From positions 62,001 to 126,000 of the forward strand of contig JASBUG010000044.1 of assembly GCA_030148025.1 (NCBI GenBank): 64,000 nt of DNA, given 5' to 3'. A program made the translations under genes and the position numbers. This DNA is from Flavobacteriaceae bacterium. Its GTDB lineage: Bacteria; Bacteroidota; Bacteroidia; Flavobacteriales; Flavobacteriaceae. Position 1 is the stretch's first letter, and every line of letters begins with the position of its first letter. A model generated the notes under the pieces. That model was not told the DNA's origin. It did not search any database and was given only the letters and a program-made list of their open reading frames with translations. Below are positions 1 through 8,212 of this stretch, piece after piece.

Positions 1-1
1 T

Positions 2-2041
2 GAAAGTGATAGTAAAGATTATAAAACAAATTTTTATACTTCCATGTATCATACTATGATTGCTCCTAATTTATATCAGGATGTAGATGGACGCTATCGA
101 GGTATGGATTTAAAAATACATGAAACCAAAGACTTTGACTATTATACCGTGTTTTCTCTTTGGGACACTTACAGAGCTACACATCCACTCTATACTATTA
201 TCGAACAAGACAGAACCAATGATTTCATCAACACCTTTTTAGCCAAATATAAAGAAGGCGGCATTATGCCTATTTGGGATTTATCTGGTTGTTATACTGG
301 TTGTATGATCGGGTATCATGCGGTACCCGTTATTGCTGATGCCTATTTAAAAGGCATAAAAGATTACGATGTAAATCTTGCTTTTGAAGCTATGAAGCAT
401 AGCGCAATGCAAGACAAACTTGGACTAGAATCATATAAGAAGCTTGGCTATATTCCTGTAGAAATGGAAAGCGAATCGGTATCCAAAACACTTGAATACG
501 CTTACGATGATTGGACCATAGCTCAAATGGCTAAGTCTTTAGGAAAAAAAGACGATTATAAACTATACTCAGAACGTGCGCAGTATTACAAAAATATATT
601 TGATCCTGAATCACAATTCATGCGCGGTCGTTTTCGTAACACCTGGTTTGCGCCTTTCGATCCTTATGAAGTAAACTTCAATTATACCGAAGCTAACTCA
701 TGGCAATATAGTTTTTATGTGCCTCAGGATATTTCAGGTTTTATAACCCTTTTAGGGGGAAAAGACAAGCTAGAAGCCAATCTAGATAAATTGTTTGTAG
801 CTGAAGCTGAAACTTCAGGTCGTAATCAAGCAGATATTACAGGTTTAATTGGCCAATACGCTCATGGTAATGAACCTAGTCATCATATGGCGTATTTGTA
901 CAATTTTGTAAATAAACCTCATAAAACACAAGAAAAGGTGCATCAAATTTTAACCGAATTATATCAAAATACACCTGATGGAATTTCGGGAAATGAAGAT
1001 TGTGGCCAAATGAGCGCATGGTATATTTTAAGTTCCATGGGGTTTTATTCGGTAACTCCAGGGTCTAACCAATATATTATCGGAACTCCATTATTTGACA
1101 AAGCAACTATTAATTTAGAAAACGGAAAGCAGTTTACCATTACAGCAAACAACCTTAGTGACACTAATATATATATCAAAAACGCCGTTCTTAATGGGCA
1201 AACTTTAGAACATACATTTATCAATCATAGCGACATTATTAATGGCGGCTCTTTAGAGTTTGAAATGACAAATGAGCCTTCAAACTGGGGCACTAAAGAA
1301 GGGCAAGAACCTATTACAGCCATTACCGAACACTTAATTACACCTACACCATTTATTGCTAAAGGAGATGTGGCATTTAAGGGTCAAACCGAAATTACAT
1401 TAGAAAATGTTGATAAAGATGCCCACATTTATTATCAATTAAATGATCAGGCATTTACTAAATACAAAGAACCGATTTCTATTTCTGAACCTATTTCACT
1501 AACTGTATATGCCGAAAAAAATGGCATAAAAAGTTCTGAGGTCACAACTGAATTTTATAAAATAGATCCTAACCTCAGCATTACATTAGAAACCGAATAT
1601 GCCAATCAGTACAATGCTGGAGGAAATGATGCACTAATTGATGGTATTAAAGGGGCTAGAGATTTTAGAACTGGAACATGGCAAGGGTATTTTGATAGTG
1701 ATGTAGTTGCTGTCGTAGATCTTGGAAAATCAAAACCAGTAACCTCTATTTCTGTTAACTTTTTAAAAGATCAACGTTCCTGGATCTTTTACCCAACTCA
1801 AGTTGAGTGTTTAGTTTCTAATGATGGTAAATCATTTACATCATTAGGCAATTACAAATTTGAAAAGATCACTAAATCTGAAGACGTTAATATTGAAACC
1901 GTAGAATTCAAACAACCAAGTAGTAAGTATCGTTATGTAAAAATAGTAGCAAAGAAATTAGGAAAACTTCCTGAATGGCACCTAGGATACCAACATGATG
2001 GAAGGAGCTGGTTATTTGTAGACGAGATTACAATAAAATAA
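2..2041 (+). CDS. GH92 family alpha-mannosidase, 5' end cut off by window
   Basis: C-terminal two thirds of a glycoside hydrolase family 92 exo-alpha-mannosidase, a calcium-dependent enzyme that trims mannose from N-glycans or mannans. The frame is open from base 2 without a start, so the N-terminal beta-sandwich domain lies before the window. Catalytic-barrel landmarks are SLWDTYRATHPLY (near 160), HGNEPSHH (near 865), which carries the presumed acid Glu, and GNEDCGQMSAWY (near 990), which carries the presumed base Asp. After the barrel come a chitobiase-C-like Ig module (about 1330-1560) and a discoidin/F5-8C (CBM32-like) carbohydrate-binding domain (about 1590-2035). The second GH92 at 3723 lacks both of these. 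First visible gene of a same-strand operon. The family call is firm; linkage specificity cannot be read. Confidence 0.93.
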   Translation, partial: ESDSKDYKTNFYTSMYHTMIAPNLYQDVDGRYRGMDLKIHETKDFDYYTVFSLWDTYRATHPLYTIIEQDRTNDFINTFLAKYKEGGIMPIWDLSGCYTGCMIGYHAVPVIADAYLKGIKDYDVNLAFEAMKHSAMQDKLGLESYKKLGYIPVEMESESVSKTLEYAYDDWTIAQMAKSLGKKDDYKLYSERAQYYKNIFDPESQFMRGRFRNTWFAPFDPYEVNFNYTEANSWQYSFYVPQDISGFITLLGGKDKLEANLDKLFVAEAETSGRNQADITGLIGQYAHGNEPSHHMAYLYNFVNKPHKTQEKVHQILTELYQNTPDGISGNEDCGQMSAWYILSSMGFYSVTPGSNQYIIGTPLFDKATINLENGKQFTITANNLSDTNIYIKNAVLNGQTLEHTFINHSDIINGGSLEFEMTNEPSNWGTKEGQEPITAITEHLITPTPFIAKGDVAFKGQTEITLENVDKDAHIYYQLNDQAFTKYKEPISISEPISLTVYAEKNGIKSSEVTTEFYKIDPNLSITLETEYANQYNAGGNDALIDGIKGARDFRTGTWQGYFDSDVVAVVDLGKSKPVTSISVNFLKDQRSWIFYPTQVECLVSNDGKSFTSLGNYKFEKITKSEDVNIETVEFKQPSSKYRYVKIVAKKLGKLPEWHLGYQHDGRSWLFVDEITIK

Positions 2042-2046
2042 ATATT

Positions 2047-2412
2047 ATGCCTTTTAATAATTTAATTCCGTTGCTAGAAGTAGAAAATATGGACGAGACC
2101 ATTTCATTCTATGAAACCATACTTGATTTTAAATGTTTAGACAGGAGTAATAATGATTGGGCCATAGTAATTAAAGACGATGTGTCTATTATGTTTTCGG
2201 CTCGTTTATATAAAAACAAGCACCCTGAAACTTATATGACCGGAAGTTTATTTATAAGCACCGATGATGTAGACGTGATATGGCAAATTTTAAAAGATAA
2301 GGTAGATGTTTGCTATCCAATAGAAAATTTTGAATATGGCATGCGCGAATTTGCCATTTATGACAACAACGGTTATCGTCTACAATTTGGACAAGAAATC
2401 ACTATTAACTAA
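2047..2412 (+). CDS. VOC (glyoxalase/bleomycin-resistance) superfamily protein
   Basis: A 121-residue single-module vicinal oxygen chelate protein. It starts with the typical N-terminal pattern (PLLEVENMDETISFYETIL) and ends with the usual NNGYRLQFGQE strand, where metal-ligand Glu residues normally sit. It begins 5 bases after the upstream GH92 stop and ends 4 bases before the permease start, so it is co-transcribed with the glycan genes. VOC proteins of this size may be isomerases, lyases, dioxygenases or simple binding proteins. Its role in a mannosidase/permease operon is not evident from the sequence. Confidence 0.8.
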   Translation: MPFNNLIPLLEVENMDETISFYETILDFKCLDRSNNDWAIVIKDDVSIMFSARLYKNKHPETYMTGSLFISTDDVDVIWQILKDKVDVCYPIENFEYGMREFAIYDNNGYRLQFGQEITIN

Positions 2413-2416
2413 CTAT

Positions 2417-3730
2417 ATGAACCAACAAAAATCCTATCGCTCTTCATTTATTTTACTAACAACCTTATTCTTCCTTTGGGGATTTATAACTGTTTTGGTA
2501 GATTCATTAATCCCTAGACTAAGAGAATTATTTACCCTCACCTATTTTCAAGCAGGTTTAGTTCAATTTGCATTTTTTGGAGCTTATTTCTTGCTATCAA
2601 TCCCAGCAAGTTACATTTTATCTAAAATTGGGTACAAAAAAGGTATTATTTTAGGATTACTAACGATGGCAACAGGCTGTTTATTGTTTTATCCTGCTGC
2701 TTCTTTTCGAGTGTTTGGTATTTTTATGCTAGCATACTTCATTCTTGCTGGCGGAATGACGATTTTACAAGTAGCTGCAAATCCATTCGTTGCTGTGCTT
2801 GGAAGCGAAGAAGGAGCTTCTAGTCGACTAAATTTATCACAAGCTTTTAATTCTTTAGGAACAGCTATTGCACCAGCAGTTGGCGCCTTATTTATTTTAA
2901 GTGACACTATTAAAACCGAAGATGAGATCGCCTCACTATCTGAAACTGCAAAAGAAACTTATTTAGCATCTGAAGCTTCAGCTGTACAATTGCCATTTTT
3001 AGGTTTAGCTCTTTTTATTGGCCTTATTGCTTTAATTTTTTTATTTGCTAAGCTCCCAGCATTAATAAATGAAAGATCTACTGGAACATATTCAGATGCT
3101 TTAAAAAACAAAAACTTGGTATTAGGTGTTTTAGGTATTTTCTTTTATGTTGGTGCCGAAGTTGCCATTGGCAGTTACTTGGTTAACTACTTTTTAGACA
3201 TGAATCTGGTTTCTGTTATTAAAGAAAATGGATTAATGACATCTATAGCAGAAGGAATCTTAAATTCTGGATTAACAGATAACGACAATAAAGCTATAGT
3301 TGGTGTATTTGTTACCTTTTACTGGTCTGGAGCAATGATAGGTCGTTTTGTAGGATCCTATCTAACCAAAATTATGAAACCAGGAAAAGTACTAGGGATT
3401 TTTGCTACATGTGCTATTATTCTAATAGTTACATCTATTAGCACCACAGGTTTAGTAAGTATGTGGAGTATTTTGGCTGTTGGTTTATTTAATTCTATTA
3501 TGTTCCCTACTATTTTTACTCTATCAATTGATGGTTTAGGCGAGCTCAAGCCAAAAGCTTCTGGTCTATTATGTACAGCTATTGTTGGTGGTGCTTTAAT
3601 TCCGCCTTTATATGGTTATTTCACAGATATTATAGGCTTTAAAAGTGCTTTATTCTTTATAATAGCCTGTTATGCTTATATACTTTATTTTGGGTATAGA
3701 AACTTTAAAAAGACCGTTCATCATGCATAA
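2417..3730 (+). CDS. FucP-type sugar MFS permease
   Basis: A 437-residue, 12-helix major facilitator of the L-fucose/H+ symporter (FucP) family, which imports hexoses across the inner membrane in Bacteroidota. The FucP-like signatures are FFLWGFITVLVDSLIPRLRE in the first helix and GGMTILQVAANPFVAVLG in helix 4. The ATG at 2417 is chosen over an in-frame upstream ATG at 2330, which would run inside the VOC gene; from 2417 the protein begins MNQQKSYRSS, as family members do. Its stop overlaps the start of the next GH92 by 8 bases, implying translational coupling. In context it probably takes up mannose or another monosaccharide released by the GH92 enzymes. Confidence 0.88.
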   Translation: MNQQKSYRSSFILLTTLFFLWGFITVLVDSLIPRLRELFTLTYFQAGLVQFAFFGAYFLLSIPASYILSKIGYKKGIILGLLTMATGCLLFYPAASFRVFGIFMLAYFILAGGMTILQVAANPFVAVLGSEEGASSRLNLSQAFNSLGTAIAPAVGALFILSDTIKTEDEIASLSETAKETYLASEASAVQLPFLGLALFIGLIALIFLFAKLPALINERSTGTYSDALKNKNLVLGVLGIFFYVGAEVAIGSYLVNYFLDMNLVSVIKENGLMTSIAEGILNSGLTDNDNKAIVGVFVTFYWSGAMIGRFVGSYLTKIMKPGKVLGIFATCAIILIVTSISTTGLVSMWSILAVGLFNSIMFPTIFTLSIDGLGELKPKASGLLCTAIVGGALIPPLYGYFTDIIGFKSALFFIIACYAYILYFGYRNFKKTVHHA

Positions 3731-6050
3731 GTATTTCACTATAATTGTTCTTCTAGTTATTCTAAGCTGCAAAAAGGAGGACTCAACCTCAACACAAAAT
3801 GAAGAAACCTCATCATTAAAGAGTTATGCTGAGTATGTCAATCCTTTTATTGGTACTAAAAATATGGGACACACCTTTCCTGGTGCTACAGCCCCTTTTG
3901 GAATGGTACAATTAAGTCCGCAGACCAACTTTCAAGTTATGTTTAAAGACGATGGTTCTTATAATAAAAGAACCTATGAATATTGTTCAGGCTATCAATA
4001 TGCAGATTCGACCATTATTGGTTTTACACATACAAACTTTAGTGGTACTGGACATTCAGATCTTGGTGATTTTTTGGTGATGCCAACTACTGGAAAACTT
4101 GTTTTAGATCCAATAAAAACTGAGGAAGGAAATAAAGGTTTTTATTCAAAATTCTCGCATGAAAATGAAAAAGCATCTCCTGGCTATTATCAAGTTCAGC
4201 TAGACGATTATAATATTAATGCTGAATTAACTGCTTCTGAACGTGTTGGATTTCATCAATATACTTTTCCTAAATCCAGCGATTCACATATAATTTTAGA
4301 TATGGTGTACAATGTCTATCATCACGACAATAAAAATGTGTGGACTTTTATACGTGTTGAAAATGACACTTTAGTAACTGGCTATCGTCAAACCAAAGGT
4401 TGGGCTAGAACAAAAAAGGTGTTTTTTGCAATGACATTCTCAAAACCTTTTAAAAGTTATGGTCATAAAAAGTACAACAAGGAAACCTATAATGGATTCT
4501 ACAGGCGCTTTAATGAAACAGAAAACTTTCCTGAAATGGCAGGAAAAGACATAAGAGCTTACTTTAATTTTGACACTGAAGAAAACGAACAAATAAAGAT
4601 CAAGTTTGCACTATCCTCTGTAAGCACAAATGGTGCTTTAAAAAATTTAAAAACTGAAATTCCGCATTGGGATTTTAATAAAGTAAAAGAAGATACTGAG
4701 CAAAAATGGAATAAGGAACTTTCGGTTATTGAGGCTCAAACATTAACGGAAGACGATAAAAAAACCTTCTATTCAGCCTTATATCATACTATGCTTACGC
4801 CAATAATTTATGAAGATGTAGATGGACAATATAGAGGTTTAGATCAAAACATTCATACTTCTGATGGATTTACTAATTACTCTATCTTTTCACTATGGGA
4901 CACATATCGTGCGTTACATCCATTATTCAACATTATTGAACCTGACAGAAACAATGACATGATCAAGTCGATGCTAGCACATCATGATGAAAGTGTTCAT
5001 AATATGTTGCCTATTTGGAGTCATTATGCCAACGAAAATTGGTGTATGATAGGCTATCATGCTACTTCGGTTATTGCTGATGCTATGGCAAAAAATGTTG
5101 GTGATTTCGATCACAATCGCGCTTTACAAGCTTCAGTAAACACAGCGAATGTGAGGTATTTTGATGGATTAGGCGATTATATAGATTATAAATATGTTCC
5201 AGACGACAAAAGCCATTCATCAGTATCAAAAACATTAGAGTTAGCGTATAACGATTGGTGTATTGCGCAAATGGCTCGTCAAGTTTCTGATGGTAAAACT
5301 GAAACCGAATTTTTAGAAAGAGCTGAATATTATAACAATGTATATGATCCATCAATTGGCTATATGCGTCCAAAATTATCTGATGGTACTTTTAGAAAAG
5401 ATTTTGATCCATTAGATACTCATGGTCAGGGTTTCATTGAAGGCAATGCATGGAATTATGGTCTTTATGTGCCGCAGGATATAACGAAAATGATAGATAT
5501 GATGGGCGGAAAAGAACGTTTTAGTCAACATTTAGATTCGCTATTCACCATGCAACTTGACGACAAGTATATTTCAAAAAACGAGGATATTACCAGAGAT
5601 GGCATTATTGGTAATTATGTACATGGTAACGAACCTGGGCATCATATTCCTTACTTATATAATTGGACTGACAAACCATACAAAACTCAAGAACGTGTAA
5701 GAATGATCATGGAAACCATGTATGGCAATAAAGAAGATGGCTTATGTGGTAATGATGATGCAGGACAAATGAGTGCTTGGTATATATTCAGCAGTTTAGG
5801 ATTTTATCCTGTAACTCCAGGATCTCCTAACTATGCTTTAGGAAGTCCCTTAGTTAAAGAAGCCAAAATTCACTTAAGCAATGGAAAAGCTCTAACAATT
5901 AAGGCCTCCAATCAAAGTAAGGACAATGTATTTGTAGAAAGTGTTTCTGTTAATGGTAAACTTATAGAAGGAACGCTTTTACACCATCATGATATAATGA
6001 ATGGTGGTGAAATTATATTTAAAATGACTAACCAACCAAAATCAAAATAA
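3723..6050 (+). CDS. GH92 family alpha-mannosidase lipoprotein
   Basis: Complete 775-residue GH92 exo-alpha-mannosidase. The start at ATG 3723 gives a classic lipoprotein signal (MHKYFTIIVLLVILSC, lipobox Cys16 followed by KKED), so it is probably anchored in the outer or inner membrane facing the periplasm or surface. The N-terminal beta-sandwich begins with YVNPFIGTKNMGHTFPGAT. The catalytic barrel has the presumed acid Glu637 in HGNEPGHH and the Asp678-Asp679 pair in GNDDAGQMSAWY. It is a paralogue of the gene at 2-2041 but stops after the catalytic region, with no F5/8C domain. It overlaps the permease by 8 bases and is followed 2 bases later by the glycosylasparaginase gene. The two GH92 enzymes probably divide different mannose linkages between them (inference). 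Confidence 0.95.
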   Translation: MHKYFTIIVLLVILSCKKEDSTSTQNEETSSLKSYAEYVNPFIGTKNMGHTFPGATAPFGMVQLSPQTNFQVMFKDDGSYNKRTYEYCSGYQYADSTIIGFTHTNFSGTGHSDLGDFLVMPTTGKLVLDPIKTEEGNKGFYSKFSHENEKASPGYYQVQLDDYNINAELTASERVGFHQYTFPKSSDSHIILDMVYNVYHHDNKNVWTFIRVENDTLVTGYRQTKGWARTKKVFFAMTFSKPFKSYGHKKYNKETYNGFYRRFNETENFPEMAGKDIRAYFNFDTEENEQIKIKFALSSVSTNGALKNLKTEIPHWDFNKVKEDTEQKWNKELSVIEAQTLTEDDKKTFYSALYHTMLTPIIYEDVDGQYRGLDQNIHTSDGFTNYSIFSLWDTYRALHPLFNIIEPDRNNDMIKSMLAHHDESVHNMLPIWSHYANENWCMIGYHATSVIADAMAKNVGDFDHNRALQASVNTANVRYFDGLGDYIDYKYVPDDKSHSSVSKTLELAYNDWCIAQMARQVSDGKTETEFLERAEYYNNVYDPSIGYMRPKLSDGTFRKDFDPLDTHGQGFIEGNAWNYGLYVPQDITKMIDMMGGKERFSQHLDSLFTMQLDDKYISKNEDITRDGIIGNYVHGNEPGHHIPYLYNWTDKPYKTQERVRMIMETMYGNKEDGLCGNDDAGQMSAWYIFSSLGFYPVTPGSPNYALGSPLVKEAKIHLSNGKALTIKASNQSKDNVFVESVSVNGKLIEGTLLHHHDIMNGGEIIFKMTNQPKSK

Positions 6051-6052
6051 CT

Positions 6053-7054
6053 ATGAAACGTAGGAACTTTATAAAAAATGCTTCATTAACAGGCGTGGGA
6101 ATTGCAGTAGGAAGCACATTATCAAGCTGTGGAGAAATAAAATCTGAAGAGCCAAAACCAACAGCTGCTCCCGAAAAAGCATCACTACCTATAGTTATTG
6201 CTACCTGGGATGTAAAAAGAGCAGTGGCTACAGCAGGTGAAGCTTTACAAAATGGAGAAGGAATACTTAGTGCTTTAGAAAAAGGATGCAACATTGAAGA
6301 AGAAGATGAAAGCAACCAAACTGTTGGTAAAGGTGGACGACCAGATAGAGATGGCAATGTAACACTAGATGCTAGTATTATGGACAAACATGGTAATTGC
6401 GGTTCTGTGGTTTATATGCAAAATATTACGCATGCTATTTCTGTAGCTAAAAAAGTAATGGAAGATACGCCTCATGTAATGCTAGCTGGTAAAGGTGCCG
6501 AACAGTTTGCTGTTGAATCTGGAATGAAACGTGAAAACCTTCTAACCGAAAAATCTAAAAAAGAATGGGAGAAATGGTTAGAAGAGAAAGAATATAAACC
6601 AATTATCAATATTGAAAACCACGATACTATTGGCATGTTAGCTATGGATGAAAATGGAGATATCTCTGGCGCTTGTACTACAAGCGGACTAGCTTATAAA
6701 ATGGCAGGACGTGTTGGCGACTCTCCTATTATAGGTTCAGGATTATTTGTAGATAACGAAATTGGCGCTGCAGTTGCTACAGGAATGGGAGAAGAAGTAG
6801 TAAAAACCGTTGGTAGTTTTTTAGTCGTAGAACTTATGCGTCAAGGAAAAACACCTCAGGAAGCTTGTGAAGAAGCTATAATGCGTATTATTGATAAGCC
6901 AAACAGTAATTATAAAAATGTACAGGTAGCCTATATTGCTATTAACAAGAAAGGAGAAACAGGATATTATTCAATTCATGAAGGCTTTAGTATGACAAAA
7001 TTCCAGAATAATGAAAATGTCAATATTAAATCCGATTTCTACAATAAGAAATAA
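6053..7054 (+). CDS. N4-(beta-N-acetylglucosaminyl)-L-asparaginase (glycosylasparaginase)
   Basis: A 333-residue N-terminal nucleophile (Ntn) hydrolase of the glycosylasparaginase family, which cleaves the GlcNAc-Asn linkage left after N-glycan trimming. The enzyme is autoprocessed; the expected nucleophile is Thr192 in NHDTIGMLAMDENG, followed by the substrate-site stretches GRVGDSPIIGSG and AVATGMGEE. The N-terminus is a Tat-like signal (KRRNFIK, then a hydrophobic run) ending at a lipobox-like Cys26 (TLSSC), so it is probably an exported lipoprotein. It starts 2 bases after the GH92 stop and a strong terminator follows, closing the operon. The classic bacterial glycosylasparaginase also comes from a flavobacterium (Elizabethkingia meningoseptica). 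Confidence 0.93.
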   Translation: MKRRNFIKNASLTGVGIAVGSTLSSCGEIKSEEPKPTAAPEKASLPIVIATWDVKRAVATAGEALQNGEGILSALEKGCNIEEEDESNQTVGKGGRPDRDGNVTLDASIMDKHGNCGSVVYMQNITHAISVAKKVMEDTPHVMLAGKGAEQFAVESGMKRENLLTEKSKKEWEKWLEEKEYKPIINIENHDTIGMLAMDENGDISGACTTSGLAYKMAGRVGDSPIIGSGLFVDNEIGAAVATGMGEEVVKTVGSFLVVELMRQGKTPQEACEEAIMRIIDKPNSNYKNVQVAYIAINKKGETGYYSIHEGFSMTKFQNNENVNIKSDFYNKK

Positions 7055-7076
7055 CGTTATATTCAAAATATAAAAG

Positions 7077-7112
7077 AAGGGATTATTCGACTATTATGAA
7101 TAATCCCTTTTC
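7077..7112 (+). terminator. Rho-independent terminator after glycan operon
   Basis: A 12-bp stem (AAGGGATTATTC at 7077-7088 with GAATAATCCCTT at 7098-7109) and 9-base loop run into a T-rich stretch, 22 bases after the glycosylasparaginase stop. Confidence 0.85.
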
Positions 7113-7403
7113 ATTTTTTAAATCTGAAATATTTTCTTACAACATTTCATCCGTGAAAATTGTACTTCATCTAGACTAAAAACGCTTGAAACCCTTATAT
7201 AATGGGTGTTTTAAAAAGACGAAAAGCAAATTTTATCTATAAAGTGCAAAAAAATAATCCGTTGAAATTAAAAAAAACGTGCATTTCATCGATATTTTAA
7301 ACAGAATCGCCCGAATAACCCCGATTTATCTGCATTTCATCAAAAATTTACAACCATAACTTCCTATGTGTCTTTACTTTGCTTCAGAAACAAACCCCAA
7401 GTC
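7113..7403 (+). promoter_or_regulatory. Upstream region with repeated TTCATC boxes
   Basis: About 290 non-coding bases between the terminator and the small secreted protein gene. An 11-base direct repeat, TGCATTTCATC, occurs at 7280-7290 and 7331-7341 (51 bases apart). Related boxes are CATTTCATC at 7143-7151 and ACTTCATC at 7164-7171, whose TTCATC cores are exactly 20 bases apart, about two helical turns. A small CCC/GGG hairpin lies at 7193-7207. A weak -7-like TACTTTG sits at 7375-7381, about 22 bases before the start codon. The layout suggests binding of a regulator that recognises direct repeats. The identity of the regulator is unknown. Confidence 0.5.
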
Positions 7404-7673
7404 ATGAACAAAGTATTAATAGTAATAGCATTTTTAATCGTTCCTTTTTTCGCAACTGCGCAAAACGATACTAAAGTTGAAACTAATGAAGTTAAAACTG
7501 AGATTACAACTTCTATTAAGCAAGAAGTTACTATTAAGAAAGTAGACGTAATTAGCATTAATCCAAAGACACAAAATTTAGACCTTAACTTTAAGAAGAG
7601 TAACGATATCATTAGCGTTAAGGCTTACATAAAAAGCTTACAGTTAAAGCGTAATGCTTCTGTAATGAGTTAA
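7404..7673 (+). CDS. Small secreted protein, unknown function
   Basis: An 89-residue protein starting at ATG 7404. The in-frame codon at 7368 would add 12 unlikely residues before the signal peptide. MNKVLIVIAFLIVPFFATAQ is a clear Sec signal with likely cleavage after TAQ. The mature part of about 69 residues is rich in Lys, Thr, Val and Glu, has no Cys, and alternates beta-prone segments (VTIKKVDVISI, DIISVKAYIKSLQL). I do not recognise a family. It stands alone between two terminators and behind the repeated TTCATC boxes, so it is probably individually regulated. Confidence 0.7.
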   Translation: MNKVLIVIAFLIVPFFATAQNDTKVETNEVKTEITTSIKQEVTIKKVDVISINPKTQNLDLNFKKSNDIISVKAYIKSLQLKRNASVMS

Positions 7674-7703
7674 AATATAATTTTAACGAAATAATAAATA
7701 GCT

Positions 7704-7737
7704 AAAAGAGTTGAACAATGTTCAACTCTTTTTTTTA
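7704..7737 (+). terminator. Rho-independent terminator
   Basis: A perfect 13-bp stem AAAAGAGTTGAAC / GTTCAACTCTTTT (7704-7716 and 7720-7732) with a 3-base loop, followed by a run of T. Confidence 0.92.
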
Positions 7738-7777
7738 TTTTTGACAACATATTGATTAATGCACACTCCTATCTTTA

Positions 7778-8146
7778 ATGATACAAAAGCTCTTAGCCCT
7801 AAGCCTATTTCTTGTAATAAGTACTGTACAGGCACAATCTACTGAACCAAAGTCAGTATCTCAAAACCTTAACAACGATAGTGTTTCCTTAGATTATACA
7901 TTAGAAAGCGATGAGATATTGCTTGACGACACTATAATTGTAGCTCCAAACCCGTCTGCTACCCTTATTCATATCACCAGTAAAATACTTCCAGAACAAC
8001 TTGAATTATATGACCTTAAAGGGAAATTTATTCATAGGTCACAATCTAATGAGTATATAAACTTTGATGTTTTAAATCAAGGAACTTATCTGCTTAAATT
8101 ACGCTATAGCGACTTTACTGCTATAAAAAAAGTTGTTAAGAAATAG
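7778..8146 (+). CDS. Small exported protein with T9SS type A-like sorting domain
   Basis: A 122-residue protein: Sec signal (MIQKLLALSLFLVISTVQAQ), an acidic Ser/Asp-rich spacer of about 35 residues, then a C-terminal domain of about 68 residues of the type IX secretion sorting kind. The domain shows the expected pattern: APNPSATLIHI, then LELYDLKGKFIH, then FDVLNQGTYLLKL, then a basic end (KKVVKK). In this family the domain directs export through the Por/Gld T9SS and attachment to the surface. Such domains normally follow a large cargo; here there is almost none. It lies between a terminator and polA. The sorting-domain call is by pattern only. Confidence 0.75.
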   Translation: MIQKLLALSLFLVISTVQAQSTEPKSVSQNLNNDSVSLDYTLESDEILLDDTIIVAPNPSATLIHITSKILPEQLELYDLKGKFIHRSQSNEYINFDVLNQGTYLLKLRYSDFTAIKKVVKK

Positions 8147-8212
8147 TACAAGCTTATTAATTTAAATTCCGCTATAAGTTTTGTAGTTTTATAAACTTCA
8201 ACAAAACATAAA

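Noticed and set aside
2330-2416. Longer N-terminus for the FucP-like permease
   Set aside because: It would overlap the VOC gene by 83 bases and adds no family sequence; ATG 2417 gives the normal start.
7193-7207. CCCTTATATAATGGG hairpin as a terminator or riboswitch
   Set aside because: Three-pair GC stem with AT loop is too weak and has no T-run; no aptamer-like features seen.
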